Source: Glebionis coronaria (taxonomy: Eukaryota; Streptophyta; Magnoliopsida; Asterales; Asteraceae). From it: 64,000 bases of DNA. Shown one piece after another: positions 35,639 to 46,543 of the stretch. Position 1 is the first letter of the stretch. Every line of letters begins with the position of its first letter. The stretch spans positions 93,201,237-93,265,236 of the forward strand of contig CM046878.1 in NCBI GenBank assembly GCA_025667525.1, given 5' to 3'. The translations under genes and the position numbers were made by a program. The notes below the pieces were generated by a model. That model ran no database searches. It was given only the letters and a program-made list of their open reading frames with translations, and was not told the origin of the DNA.

Positions 35639-38600
35639 CAGGGCATTCAAAAATAGGTCAATGATTATGGATATTGGGACAATGGATGCTCAAGGCACAT
35701 GATAGGGAAGGAAGATTATCTCACTAACTTCACTCCCATCAAGGATGGTGATAAGGTTTACTTTGGAGGCGGATATGGTACTATCACAGGCAAAGGAACA
35801 CTTCTCACCAAGAACTTGCGTTTTGAAAACGTATTTTTGGTAAAGGAACTTGACTACAATCTTTTTAGTGTATCACAAGTTTGTGATAACAAAAATAAAG
35901 TCCTGTTTACTGATACTGAATGTTTGGTGTTAAGCAAGGATTATAAGATCCCTGATGAGAAATATATTGACTATAGAACACCTAGACATAAAGACATATA
36001 TAATGTGAATCTGAATGGGATTAGAATGAATAACAATATGTCATGTTTTTATGCTAAAGCTTCAGTAGATGAAAGTAATCTATGGCACAGGAGACTAGGG
36101 CACATAAACTTTAAGAATATAAACAGGCTTGTGAGACTTGGATTGGTTGATGGTTTGCCTGAAAAGGCCTTCCACAATGACCACTCTTGTGTTGCATGTC
36201 TTAAAGGCAAGCAGCACAAGGTCTCATTCAAGTCCAAACAGGTGCACTCTAGTACTAGACCTCTTCACTTGCTTCATATGGACCTATTTGGTCCAACCAA
36301 TATAGAGAGTTTGAATGGTAAATCATACTGCTTTGTCATCACAGATGACGTTTCTAGGTTTACTTGGACTTTCTTTCTAGCTATGATGAGTGATACAGCT
36401 GACACTTTAATTGATTTTATCACTCAGATTGAGAAGAAGACTGGTAATGAAGTTAAAATGCTTAGGAGTGATAATGGTGGTGAATTTAGGAATAAAGTGT
36501 TAGATGATTTTTGTGCCAGGAAAAGGATTACTAGGCAGTTTAGTGTTGCCAGGACCCCACAGCAAAATGGGGTTGCAGAAAGAAAGAATAGAACCCTAAT
36601 TGAAGCAGCCAGGACTATGTTGGCTGATGCTCATTTCCCTATAGCCTTTTGGGTTGAGGCTGTTAATACAGCTTGCTATGTTCAAAATAGAGCATTGGTC
36701 AACAAGATACAGAACAAAACACCTTATGAGTTACTTTGGGGAAGAAAACCTAATATTGGTTTTCTTAGGCCTTTTGGTTGTCATGTAGTTGTTCTTGATA
36801 CTAGTGATGCCTTAGGTAAATTTAGTGCAAAAGGTGATGAAGGCTATTTCATGGGGTATTCAGTGCAGAGCAAGGGTTGTAGGGTTTATCTTAAAAAGGA
36901 AAAACGTATACTTGAAAGAGTACATGTTAGGTTTTTAGAGAATAAACCTAGTGATCCTGAAAGTGGTCCAAATTGGTTGTTTGACTTGGAACCTTTATCT
37001 AGGACTTTAAATTATATGCCTGTCACTAATCCAGACATTGTGAAGGTAACTTCAAATGTTGTGGAAGAACAAGTTGTTGATGTTTTAGGTACACACGTTC
37101 ATGAGAAGGTTGGATCACATGCAGAAAAGTCATCTCCTATACTAGAGTATGTCACAATTCCCATATGGACAAATGCTTTTGCTGCTGCTGCTGCTGCTGG
37201 AAAGGATAATGGTGGTCCCCAAGTACCACCAGATAAAAACATGCATGGTCCTTCAGGCGCTGACAAAGGCAAATCTAGCGGTGACAAGACAAATTCAGAC
37301 GTTGATGGCTCAAACGTTGACAACAACATTTCAAGCGTTGTTAGCCCAAACGCTGACAACCAAGGTTCAGGCGTTGACAACACTTTTGCACATCTTTTCT
37401 CTTCTACTTTTGAGCAGGGTGAACCTTCCAATTTATATGAAGAGGTTCATCCTCATGTTGATGAAAGAGAGTCTGAAGAAGAAGATATTGGCAATATGGA
37501 TAATGAGATTGAAGACACCAGACTTTTTGAAGGAGGAGTTCTCACTTCTACTATAAAGAATCACCCCACTTCTCAAATCAATGGTGATATTATGACTCCT
37601 GTTCAGACTAGAAGATCTCATCAAGGTCTAGGTGGATTTATTGCCAATATTCACAAGAAGGTTGATACCCCTCTTGTGCAAGCATGTTTGTTTGCCTGTT
37701 TTCTGTCACAACAGGAACCTAAGAAGATCTTTGATGCTCTCAAAGAACCAAGTTGGGTGGAAGCAATGCAGGATGAGCTTCACCAATTTGCAATTCAGGA
37801 TGTTTGGGAGCTGGTTGATTGTCCCAGATATGTCAGACCTATTGGGACAAGATGGGTTCTAAGAAACAAGAGAGATGAAAGAGGTATTGTGGTCAGAAAC
37901 AAGGCAAGATTAGTGGCTCAGGGATATACACAAGAGGAGGGGATAGACTATGAGGAAGTCTTTGCACCAGTTGCAAGGATTGAAGCTATAAGGATCTTTC
38001 TAGCCTATGTATCCTGCATGGGCTTCACTGTCTATCAAATGGATGTCAAGAGTGCCTTCCTCTATGGAACAATTGTTGAGGAGGTTTATGTGATGCAGCC
38101 TCCTGGTTTTGAGGATCCAGAGAATCCAGACAAGGTGTATAGAGTCAAGAAGGCTATGTATGGACTTCATCAAGCCCCAAGAGCATGGTATGGTACTTTG
38201 TCTACTTATTTGGTGGACAATGGATTCAAAAGGGGCACCATAGATCAAACATTGTTTACAAAGAAGAAAGGTAAGGATGTGTTGCTTGTTCAGGTCTATG
38301 TTGATGATCTCATTTTGGGATCCACAGATCCAAAGATGAGTGAGTATTTCTCTAAGCTTATGACAGACAAATTCAAGATGAGTGCTATGGGGGAGATGAA
38401 CTTCTTTCTTGGGTTACAAGTTCAGTAGAAAGAAGATGGTATCTTCATCTCCCAGGACAAGTATGTGGCAGAGATCTTGAAGAAGTTTGGCTTTTCTCCA
38501 CATGAAAAGAGGGCTACTACTCCTATGGATAGAGAACACCCTTGGGGAAATATTGGAGATGGAAAGGATGTTGATGTCAGGCACTATAGATCAATGATTG

Positions 38601-39244
38601 GTTCATCGATGTATCTCACAGCCTCTAGACCTGACATCATGTTTGCTGTGTGTGCTTGTGCACGCCATCAAGTGACTCCCAAAGAATGTCACCTTTATGC
38701 TGTCAAGAGAATCTTTAGGTACCTAAGATGTTATCCTAGTCTTGGCTTGTGGTACCCAAAGGATTCACCATTGGAGCTGATTGCATATTCAGACAGTGAC
38801 TATGGAGGTGATAAGTTTGATAGAAAATCCACAACTGGTGGATGTCAGTTTCTTGGGAGCAGGTTAATATCTTGGCAATGCAAGAAACAAACAGTGGTGG
38901 CTAATTCTACAACTGAAGCAGAGTATGTAGCTGCAGCTGCTTGTTGTGGACAAGTCTTGTGGATTCAGAACCAGCTGTTGGACTATGGGTATAATTTCAT
39001 GCATACCAAGATATTTGTTGACAATAACAGCACATTATGCATTATTAAGAATCCTATACATCATTCTAAAACTAAACACATAGAGATTAGACACCATTTT
39101 ATAAGAGATTGTTTTAAAAAGGGTTTAATACAACCAGATAGGGTTGACACAGAAGAGAATGTGTCAGATTTATTAACTAAACCTTTTGATGCTGGGAGGT
39201 TTCAATACTTGGTAACAAGTATTGGAATAATCAATCTCAAATAA
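35639..39244 (+). pseudogene. Outer copia pol
   Basis: It is in the same -1 relation to gag as in the inner element. Stops are TAG at 35654-35656, just ahead of protease, and TAG at 38426-38428 (Gln in the inner copy) after the RT core. The protease motif reads DNG instead of DSG. The integrase retains the first Asp (LHMDLFGPT), SDNGGEF and [11 protein letters not shown] has YVDDLILGS, and RNase H is complete in frame from 38429. The IN-RT linker (37255-37385) carries about seven CGCTGACA-type copies. The changes are mostly G-to-A or C-to-T. Confidence 0.9.
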
Positions 39245-40498
39245 TATGTGTTTTGGGGTCTTTTTGTAAAAGTATGTATAGGATAATGCATTGTTATTGG
39301 TCTTTTTGAGGATTTAGATTTTCCACTATATTTTTCTAACACTGACAAAGGTTGCTTGAACGCTGATAAGTGTTTTTGTGACGTTGTCAGCAATATATTT
39401 TTCTAACGCTGACAAAGCTTCCCTCAACGCTGTTAAGTGTTATCGGGGCGTTGTCAGCAACAATGTTAGTTTTGTGTTTTTCAATCTAAATGTGCAGGAG
39501 GTGTTAGCATTATACCATTGGATACAGAGTTGCTTATGGATCATTGGAGAAGCATTTGGACATGTTTTTGTTTATGGATGATGGTTGGAATTTTCAATTC
39601 CTATCTTGACATAAATTTTTTATGTTCATGCATATTTTTGGCAACATTTGTGTTACAGTTTAAGGGGAGGTTTTAGGAACCTTTAGGACTTTTGGGTATC
39701 CTTATGATACTCTTATCACAATTCTAGATTGTGTCCACAGGTGAGTATGAGTTAGTTTTACTATATCATGAGGCACTGTAGCATGCAAAGTTGATATACT
39801 ATGCATGCTGCCAAGACATTTTTTTAGCCTAGAATTGGTTGTGGTCTGTTGGGAGACTTGGGAATGATTTTATCATGGGTTTTACCTGGGAGTAACAAGG
39901 AATTTTATAAGGTAACTTAGTTGTTAAGAATTTTGGTTAGCAAGGGACACTAGAGGACTGTTATGTCTATCTTGTATAAGCAAGTGTGCATAACTGAACA
40001 GTGCTTGCCACCCTATAATAATTATCAACTTTTTGGTTATCTTCTCTAGGATAAATTACTTTGTTAAGGTCATTTTTCATTTTTAAACATTTTTATTTTT
40101 GGACGCTGACAAGTGTTTTCCAAGCGTTGTTGTGACCAATTTAGACGCTGACATGGCTTTGGCAAACGTTGACAAGAATATAGCCGTTGGGCGTTGATGG
40201 GTTATTTTTTACCGTTGACACTCACTGGGACCTACCCAGTTGTTACTTTTTGACATATTTTTAGGCCGTAATTTTGGGAGTAGATAACTTTCATTTAATG
40301 CATGAGATAAACTTATTCTTTTTCAATATTTTCATGATTGCATTTTGAAAATACTTGCCTATTTTTGGGTCAATCACATGCATTTTCTTCTCCTATATAT
40401 TTGGCTCCTATTTTAAACAGGGTACCTATTATTCTTGTCTAACAAAATTTTTCTCCTATAACTTCATCTTTATCAATCATTCATAACAGCTTTCAACA
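39245..40498 (+). other. Pol-ORF3 spacer, outer copia
   Basis: It is homologous to 29740-30989, with the motif clusters at 39340-39470 and 40100-40220. The internal polypurine run TTTAAGGGGAGG lies near 39659. No ORF of note. Confidence 0.7.
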
Positions 40499-43400
40499 AT
40501 GGCACCAAAGTTTAAACCAAGTGATTTGGAATTGGGGTTCAGAAGTCAACACAAAATGGTAGCATATCTTATGATACTCTGTTTCCCCAATACACACAAA
40601 TGGTGGCGTATTTGAACGCATCCCCATTTAGGTATGCTCTTTCTCATGCTCCACTCATTCCTGTCACACATATTAAACAGTTTTGGAACACTGTCAGTTC
40701 CTCAACAGTTAATAGAGTGACTACATTATCTTCTATTGTTCATGGGCGAACATGGGTGGTTACTGAAGCTTTGGTACGCCAGGCTTTGCATCTTGATGAT
40801 GCTGATGGTATAACCACCCTCCCCATTAGTGAAATAGAACAAGGACTAAGGGCTTTGGGTTATCCTTTTCCTGCTCAAGGAACTTTAAATAAATATCATA
40901 AACAGGAGTTTCCCCCAGCCTGGAAGTATCTAATACATGTCCTCTTACAATGTTTGAGTCCCAAGTGTACTGCACACAATGAGATCAATAGATCTATTGC
41001 AAGTGCTATTGTGTGCATTGCTACTGGGAAAAAGTTTAATTATTCCAAAATGATTTTTGAGGGCATGTGTAAAAATAAAGGGAACAAAATGACTTTAGCT
41101 TATCCCAGATTTTTACAAATGGTTTTTGATGTCCAAGGTTACTGCACTAGGGATCATGATGATTTTTATGAGATTCCTGTGCAAAAGAAAGCAATTTTTA
41201 TGAAGATGAACTCACCCCCACATCGTGACCTACCCCTAACCCCAACTATTATTACTGTCATTGAAGCAGCACAACCCCAACCAGACCCCCAACCTCAAAT
41301 TGACCCAATACCTGAACCTTTACCTTCAACACAACATATGCAAATTGACCAAGAACCCTTCGACGCTGACACATTAAATGTTGGCGTTGATGTGCCTATT
41401 TCAAACGTTGACACTACTCCTTCACAGACCCAAACACCCCTTAACCAACCAACATCCACCCAATCCACATTTTCTTCTCCCCCAACACAATATAGGTTAC
41501 AGAAATGCCAAAGGACTACTGGAGTGTTCTCCTCTAGTGGTCCTAGCCATGTAGCAGAGAGAACCACCACCACAAGTGTGGTTGGTGTTATGGATGAGGC
41601 TGAGACTATTGGTTCTGGCTTAGAAGCTGGCCAAGACAGTCCTACCATAATTAAGACCTCATCCATGCCCAATGAATCTAACTTGGGAGGTCAAATACCC
41701 ATTTTAGAAGAGGGCAGATTGGAACCAATGACATTGATGGCATTGACGGCAGTCTGCATTAGCTTGCAAAAGTAAAATGCAGACTTGGTACAAGTTGTCA
41801 GCACACAAGGCCTTGAACTCAAGCAATTGAGGGAGAGGATTGTTATCTTGGAGACTTCTAGCACCAGGAGAGGGATGGAGGAATCTTCCAAAGGGGATAA
41901 TGAACAAATAAATGTGAGTGATAAGGGCTCTCATGATGGTCAATCTTTGGATGTTGCTGAGGCTCTCACAAGTTTGAAGAAACAGACAGGTTTTGATACG
42001 TCTCTGGTCTCTCCTACAAACTTAAATTTATCATTTACAGCCATGTTGGAGGAAATTGCAAGAGGCGCTGAGACAGGTACTTTGGGCATTGACAAGACAG
42101 ATTTGAACGCTGATATGAGTAACTTGGGCGCTGACAAAGCAAAAGTGAGCGTTGACAGACCTGCAAATGAGGTTGATGTATTCCAGTCATCATCCATCAT
42201 CAAAGAGGTTTCTTCACAGGTATTACCATCTACCTTACCAACAGTTGATCCATTAGATAAGGATAATGGTATAATGGTAGAAGAAGTTGTTCCAAAGAAT
42301 GCAACACAAATTGAATTTGATAGAAGGTTGGCTGCACAAATTGTGGAACAAGAAAGAAAGAAGGTGGATGAATCACCTTTTGTTGTCACTTCAGAAGAGC
42401 AAGAAGGAAGTGATGAAGCCAGTTCAGACTCAAGTGTTATGATCGTAGAACAGCCAGAAAGGCTTGAGTATGGTGATGAATTGGCAAAAGAGAAATTGAA
42501 TGAGCTGAAATTGCAGGTTGATTTTGATATGCCAGAGGTTGTTCAGATGTACCATGCTTGGGAAGATAGGTGTATGGAGAATCCACATTTGACCATTTCA
42601 GATCAGATATGGGTTTGGAGATTCTTCTCAGAGTACAAAAGGATTGCAAGGTCATTCTGAAACACAAAGCAAGCAATGTTCTCTCAAATTTGAAAAGGGA
42701 TAGAAGGGAGTTGTACTACATGCTACTCAGATGTCATGAAACAGGATGGACTCATAAGAAATTGATTGGTTTGACATTTGAAGAGTTGGAGTGTAGAGCT
42801 TATCCTATTTGGGTTAGAGTGCAGGAAGAAAACACTCTAAGACTTATTTCTGATGAAATAAAAGAAGAACTTGTAGAGGAAATGGAGCTTAAGAAGGCAA
42901 TGTTTGTTCCCAGACCAGTGAAAAAGGGAGTCCCTCTTGAGTTTCCCAAAGATATGGATCCATTACATCCAAGTGAAGCTGTTATAAGAAAGAGCCTCAA
43001 GCTCTCACCATTAGAAGCTTCAGATATGGTGCAAGTGTTACCACTTGATTCCAGAAACCCAATTGTAAGCTATGAAGAAGATGAATGTGGGTTTTGGAAG
43101 ATTGGTAGGTATGGAAAAGAGGTTCACACTTTTACCACCCTTATATCTTTGTTTGCAAGTTTTGATAGAGAAGACTTGGTAGACCTATGGAGGTTGTTAG
43201 AGACCAAGTATGAGACTGAAGCTCCCACTTCAGTCAATGGAATAAAACTGTGGTCAACATTCAAGAGAATGTGTGGACCAATTGATGAAGATCCTACTAT
43301 TTGGAAGGATCTTGAAATGACCTCAGTGGTCTTCAATGGAGATTGTATTCAGCTGCTGGTGTTTATTATTTGAGTTCTACAAAGTTTGCTGAGTATCTAC

Positions 43401-43555
43401 TTGTAGATGGTCAGTATTTCATGTCCAAGGAAGTCTTGGAGAAGATGAAGAATACTCAGCTGGAAATTGATTATTCAAGTGACGTGGCCAAAGACTTGAT
43501 CAGATTTATTTATTACCAATATGAGAAGGTTTGTAAGATTCCTCCTAGTCCTTAA
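40499..43555 (+). pseudogene. ORF3 of outer copia, several frameshifts
   Basis: It is homologous along its length to the inner ORF3. A frame change near 40570, a TAA at 41773-41775 (Gln in the inner copy) and single-base losses near 42610 and 43315 break it. Pieces are open at 40600-41775, 41785-42660, 42570-43315 and 43343-43555. Comparing it with the inner copy shows that the N-terminal domain and the C-terminal GFWKIGRYGKEVHTF region are conserved, while the linkers vary, which points to a real protein in the ancestor. Confidence 0.85.
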
Positions 43556-43590
43556 TGTTTATTCAGAAACTTGATCACTGGAGTAGATAT

Positions 43591-43607
43591 CAAGTTTAGG
43601 GGAGGAT
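43591..43607 (+). promoter_or_regulatory. 3' polypurine tract, outer copia
   Basis: TTTAGGGGAGGAT directly precedes the 3' LTR start at 43608. Confidence 0.8.
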
Positions 43608-44125
43608 TGTTGGGAATAAATTACAGCCAGTCTACTTGAGCGCTGACAAGAGTAAAACAAGCGTTGACAGGAATAAAACAAACACTGACAGATCAAGCGT
43701 TGACAAGGCAAAGTCAAGCGTTGATATATTGAAGACAAGCACTGATGGAAGGATATGATCTACACGTTTATTATATTCTAGATTACTTCTAGTAAAGATA
43801 GGAACAACAATGTATTTTCTATATTTATCTTTACCTAGAATAGTTGATACGTAGAATATTGTACAAGGCTTCTTATGTCTATAAAAGAAGACCTTTAGGT
43901 TATTGTTCAATATAAGTTTTCATACGTTAAAACACTTTCATTGTAAGCAAGTTTGATATCATTAATCAAAGTGAAAGTTTGTTTCAATCTTGTGTGTTCT
44001 TGTTTAAGTGTTAATTCCGCATAACACTTAGATTATCATATACATATACAAAGGTTTCTCTAAGTGTATTACTTGATCTAATCTCGTATACATAAAGCTA
44101 AATCGATCTAAGTTTGGGATCAACA
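43608..44125 (+). repeat. 3' LTR, outer copia
   Basis: 518 bp with TGTTGGGAAT and GATCAACA ends, followed by the CATAT target duplication at 44126-44130. Confidence 0.95.
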
Positions 44126-44214
44126 CATATAATTTTTTTTAAAATAAATATAAAAAAATTTAAATAAATATAAAAAATTAAATAAATAATTTTTTAAAAT
44201 AAATATATATTTGA

Positions 44215-44490
44215 TGAGAATAAGGTAATAAGCTTTTTCGGATAAGCTGTTTTCAAACAGCTTATCCTGATAGGCTTATCAGAACAAGTTGTTTGAATAC
44301 AGCTTATTTTGATAAGCTTATCTGAACAAGCTGTGTGAAAACAGCTTGTTCTGATATGCTTATCAGGATAAGCTTCTTTCAAACAGCTTGTTCTGATAAG
44401 CTTATCAGAATAAGCTGTTTTCAAACAGCTTGTCCTGATAAGCTTATCTATACAAGCTGTTTTCAAAAAGCTTATGCTTATCAGGATAAG
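44215..44490. repeat. Array of GCTTATC palindromes, right copy
   Basis: Same repeat family as 16040-16350 (AAACAGCTTATCCTGATAAG and its complement), lying in the intron of the second CACTA gene. A minus-strand frame through it gives a periodic peptide, which reflects the DNA repeat and not a gene. Confidence 0.8.
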
Positions 44491-44612
44491 TTGTTTTTAT
44501 TATAAAATTTTAAATAAATATATAAGCTATTAAATAAATAAACAAAATAATGTATAAGTTATATCTCTAACTCTAACTCTATGTTTGTTTTGTTTGTTGT
44601 ATATGAATGCAG

Positions 44613-45653
44613 TCTAAGTTTAATTTGACACCCCACAAGAGTGATCCTACGACATGGAAGGGTGTAAGTGGCGGCATCAATCATATGCTTCAAAAGACTT
44701 CAAATTCTCGAAAAAATAAGTTCAAGACAAAGCATTGGCGCCGAGACATCGATACCGATAGGGTAGACATAGATAGAGTCCACAGGGCGCGTCCTGAGGA
44801 AATTAATGCCGAGGACTGGGAAAAACATATCGCACTTTAGAGTGATCCAGATTACGAGAAAAGATGCCTGACAAACTCCTAAAATCGGTCTAAGCAGAAG
44901 ACACCGAGTCGGCAGGGATCCCGATCGTTAGCACTCCTTCGAGACAAATTGGTGAGAAATTCTATATATGTCTTTGATTATATGTTTTGGTGTGTTGTGA
45001 TTTTTTGTTTTGAATTTGCTTCATTCTATATATGCGTGTCTATGTATGTACAGACGCAAGTTGCAATTGAAGCTGATATACCACCCCCGACTGTCATTGA
45101 TCACTTCTTCATGACGCACACCGACCAGGATGGGAATTTTCCTTGGGATGTGGACTGCGTTATGTATGTAAGTATTTTTTTATTTTTTAAATTAATTAAT
45201 TAATTAATTTTTTTTTGGATATACCTTGGTTTTCAACTATTCCCTGCCGATAAATAATGTACCAACCCGACTAATAAATAATATACTAACTATCGTTTGT
45301 TTTTGTCACTTCATTAGGAGGAGATGCTTGCGATGAGGGTTGCAGGCAAACATATGGATGACGAGATCAACCGTATCGTCAGTGGCGGAAAGCAGCGAGG
45401 CCACATGCCCGGTGTCGGTCAGATAGTGCCGAGAAGTCGTCTAATTGCTCGATATACTCCTCCCCCTGCACCTACCATTGACCCACGATTGGAACAAGCG
45501 TCTCAAGTGTATGAATTAATAAGAAGTGACGATAGGTTCGCCAATGCGTTCTCACAATTCCTATCGGGTGGTGCTAGCGGGAGTGGCACGGGAGGCAGCG
45601 GTAATGGCGCCGGCGGGAGTGGCGGTAGTGGTAATGATAATGCCGACGGGTAG
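44613..45653 (+). pseudogene. 3' part of CACTA second gene (Transposase_24-type)
   Basis: Exons at 44613-44951, 45054-45167 and 45318-45653 fit GT-AG junctions. The product reads DPTTWKGVSGGINHML, then KTKHWRRD, then AEDWEKHIAL, followed by a stop (44838-44840) and a second stop in TNS-stop-NRSKQK. Later exons give PPPTVIDHFFMTHTDQDGNF and GGKQRGHMPGVGQIVP, ending in a Gly/Ser-rich tail. These are family hallmarks of the plant Ptta/En/Spm transposase-accessory protein. It is the continuation of 19539-20028; the retrotransposons enlarged the intervening intron to 24.6 kb. Confidence 0.8.
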
Positions 45654-45964
45654 AATGGCAATAATGGTTAGTATGTCTTGTTTTTCCTACCTTAGCATGC
45701 AAGTTTAATAATTGTAAACCCAGAATTGCAAGTTTAATAAGTGTAACTAGGAACCAAAATATTTGTACTCAAGTTGTGACATATGTATTTGTATTGATCG
45801 AGTTAATCGATCGAGAGGTTACATGTTATTGTGTTTTGGTACTAGATTTGTGGTAGATTTTTAGTATTTGTATCCCCAGGTTTTGTATTTGTATTCCCAG
45901 GTTTTGGTATATTTTTTCCAGAAAAATCTGGAAATAGCCTGTTGTGCAGGCTGCACAAAAAAAA

Positions 45965-46505
45965 ATGACAAAGTTTCCCCGGCGACATGTCGCCAGGGAA
46001 AACTGTGACTTGTTTGACTTTTTTGAAAAGTCATCAGGTTTCTCTGGCGTTATGTCGCCGGGGAAACTTTGGTACAACGTTGACTTGTCAACGCGAGGCT
46101 TTGACTTGTCAACGTAATGCAAAGTTTCCTTGGCGACATGTCGCCGGGGAAACTTTGGAACAACTTTGACTTGTCAACGCGAGGCTTTGACTTGTCAACG
46201 TAACGAAAAGTTTCCCTGGCGACATGTCGCCAGGGTAAAGTGAAGTTTAATTATCATGATTACTTAATTTTGCTAATCATCAATGTTTTCCCCGGCCACA
46301 TATGTCGCCAGGAAAACTTTCTCGCACCAAGTCTAGCGTGGCACCAATTTTTGAACCAAAGAGCTGCGAGACCCACTTAGTCGCCATGGAAACGGTAAAA
46401 AGTCGTCAGGGAAACTTTCCCGCACGAGCTTTCCTTGGCGACGTTTCCCTGGCGACATGTCGCCAGGGATTCGGTTTTCCTGACGACATGTCACCAGAGA
46501 AACGC
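45965..46505. repeat. Right subterminal palindromic repeats of CACTA
   Basis: Copies of the CTGGCGACATGTCGCCAG family lie near 45977, 46042, 46128, 46214, 46290, 46448 and 46480. The segment 46066-46200 also contains a direct duplication (TTGACTTGTCAACG, several times), itself a near-palindrome. Confidence 0.8.
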
Positions 46506-46543
46506 TCGAAAATTCACCAGGGAAAGGCTCGAATTTTGTAGTG

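Larger units (their letters stand above)
20181..44125 (+). mobile_element. Outer Ty1-copia retrotransposon with ORF3
   Basis: 518-bp LTRs (20181-20698 and 43608-44125) begin TGTTGGGAAT and end GATCAACA. The 5-bp target duplication CATAT is present at 20176-20180 and 44126-44130. Internal order is gag, pol (PR-IN-RT-RNaseH, copia order), a 1.25 kb spacer, and ORF3. Another copia element (22587-34648) interrupts gag. Without it the element is about 11.9 kb. All three ORFs carry stops or indels. A long gag with two zinc knuckles and an extra ORF after pol fit the SIRE/Maximus-like branch. Confidence 0.95.
11022..46543 (+). mobile_element. CACTA (En/Spm) DNA transposon, about 11.6 kb, carrying nested copia insertions
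   Basis: The left end is CACTACAAGAAAATTG (from 11022). The right end, read on the minus strand from 46543, is CACTACAAAATTCG. Both flanks are lined with the same palindrome family (CTGGCGACATGTCGCCAG), which is typical CACTA subterminal architecture. Inside are a TNP2-type transposase gene and a Transposase_24-type gene on the plus strand. Subtracting the copia insertion (20181-44125) and its duplicated 5 bp leaves about 11.6 kb. The 3-bp flanks are TAA and ATA, so the expected 3-bp duplication is not cleanly preserved. Both genes have stops or frameshifts, making this a non-autonomous fossil. Confidence 0.85.

Noticed and set aside
41940..42389. 149-codon minus-strand frame opposite ORF3 (also 32414-32875 in the inner copy)
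   Set aside because: Present in both copies only because ORF3 itself is conserved there; composition mirrors the Ser/Glu-rich sense strand.
44194..44466. 90-residue minus-strand frame with repeating TSCLKTAYSDKLIR-like units
   Set aside because: The periodicity is that of the GCTTATC palindrome array; there is no independent coding signal.
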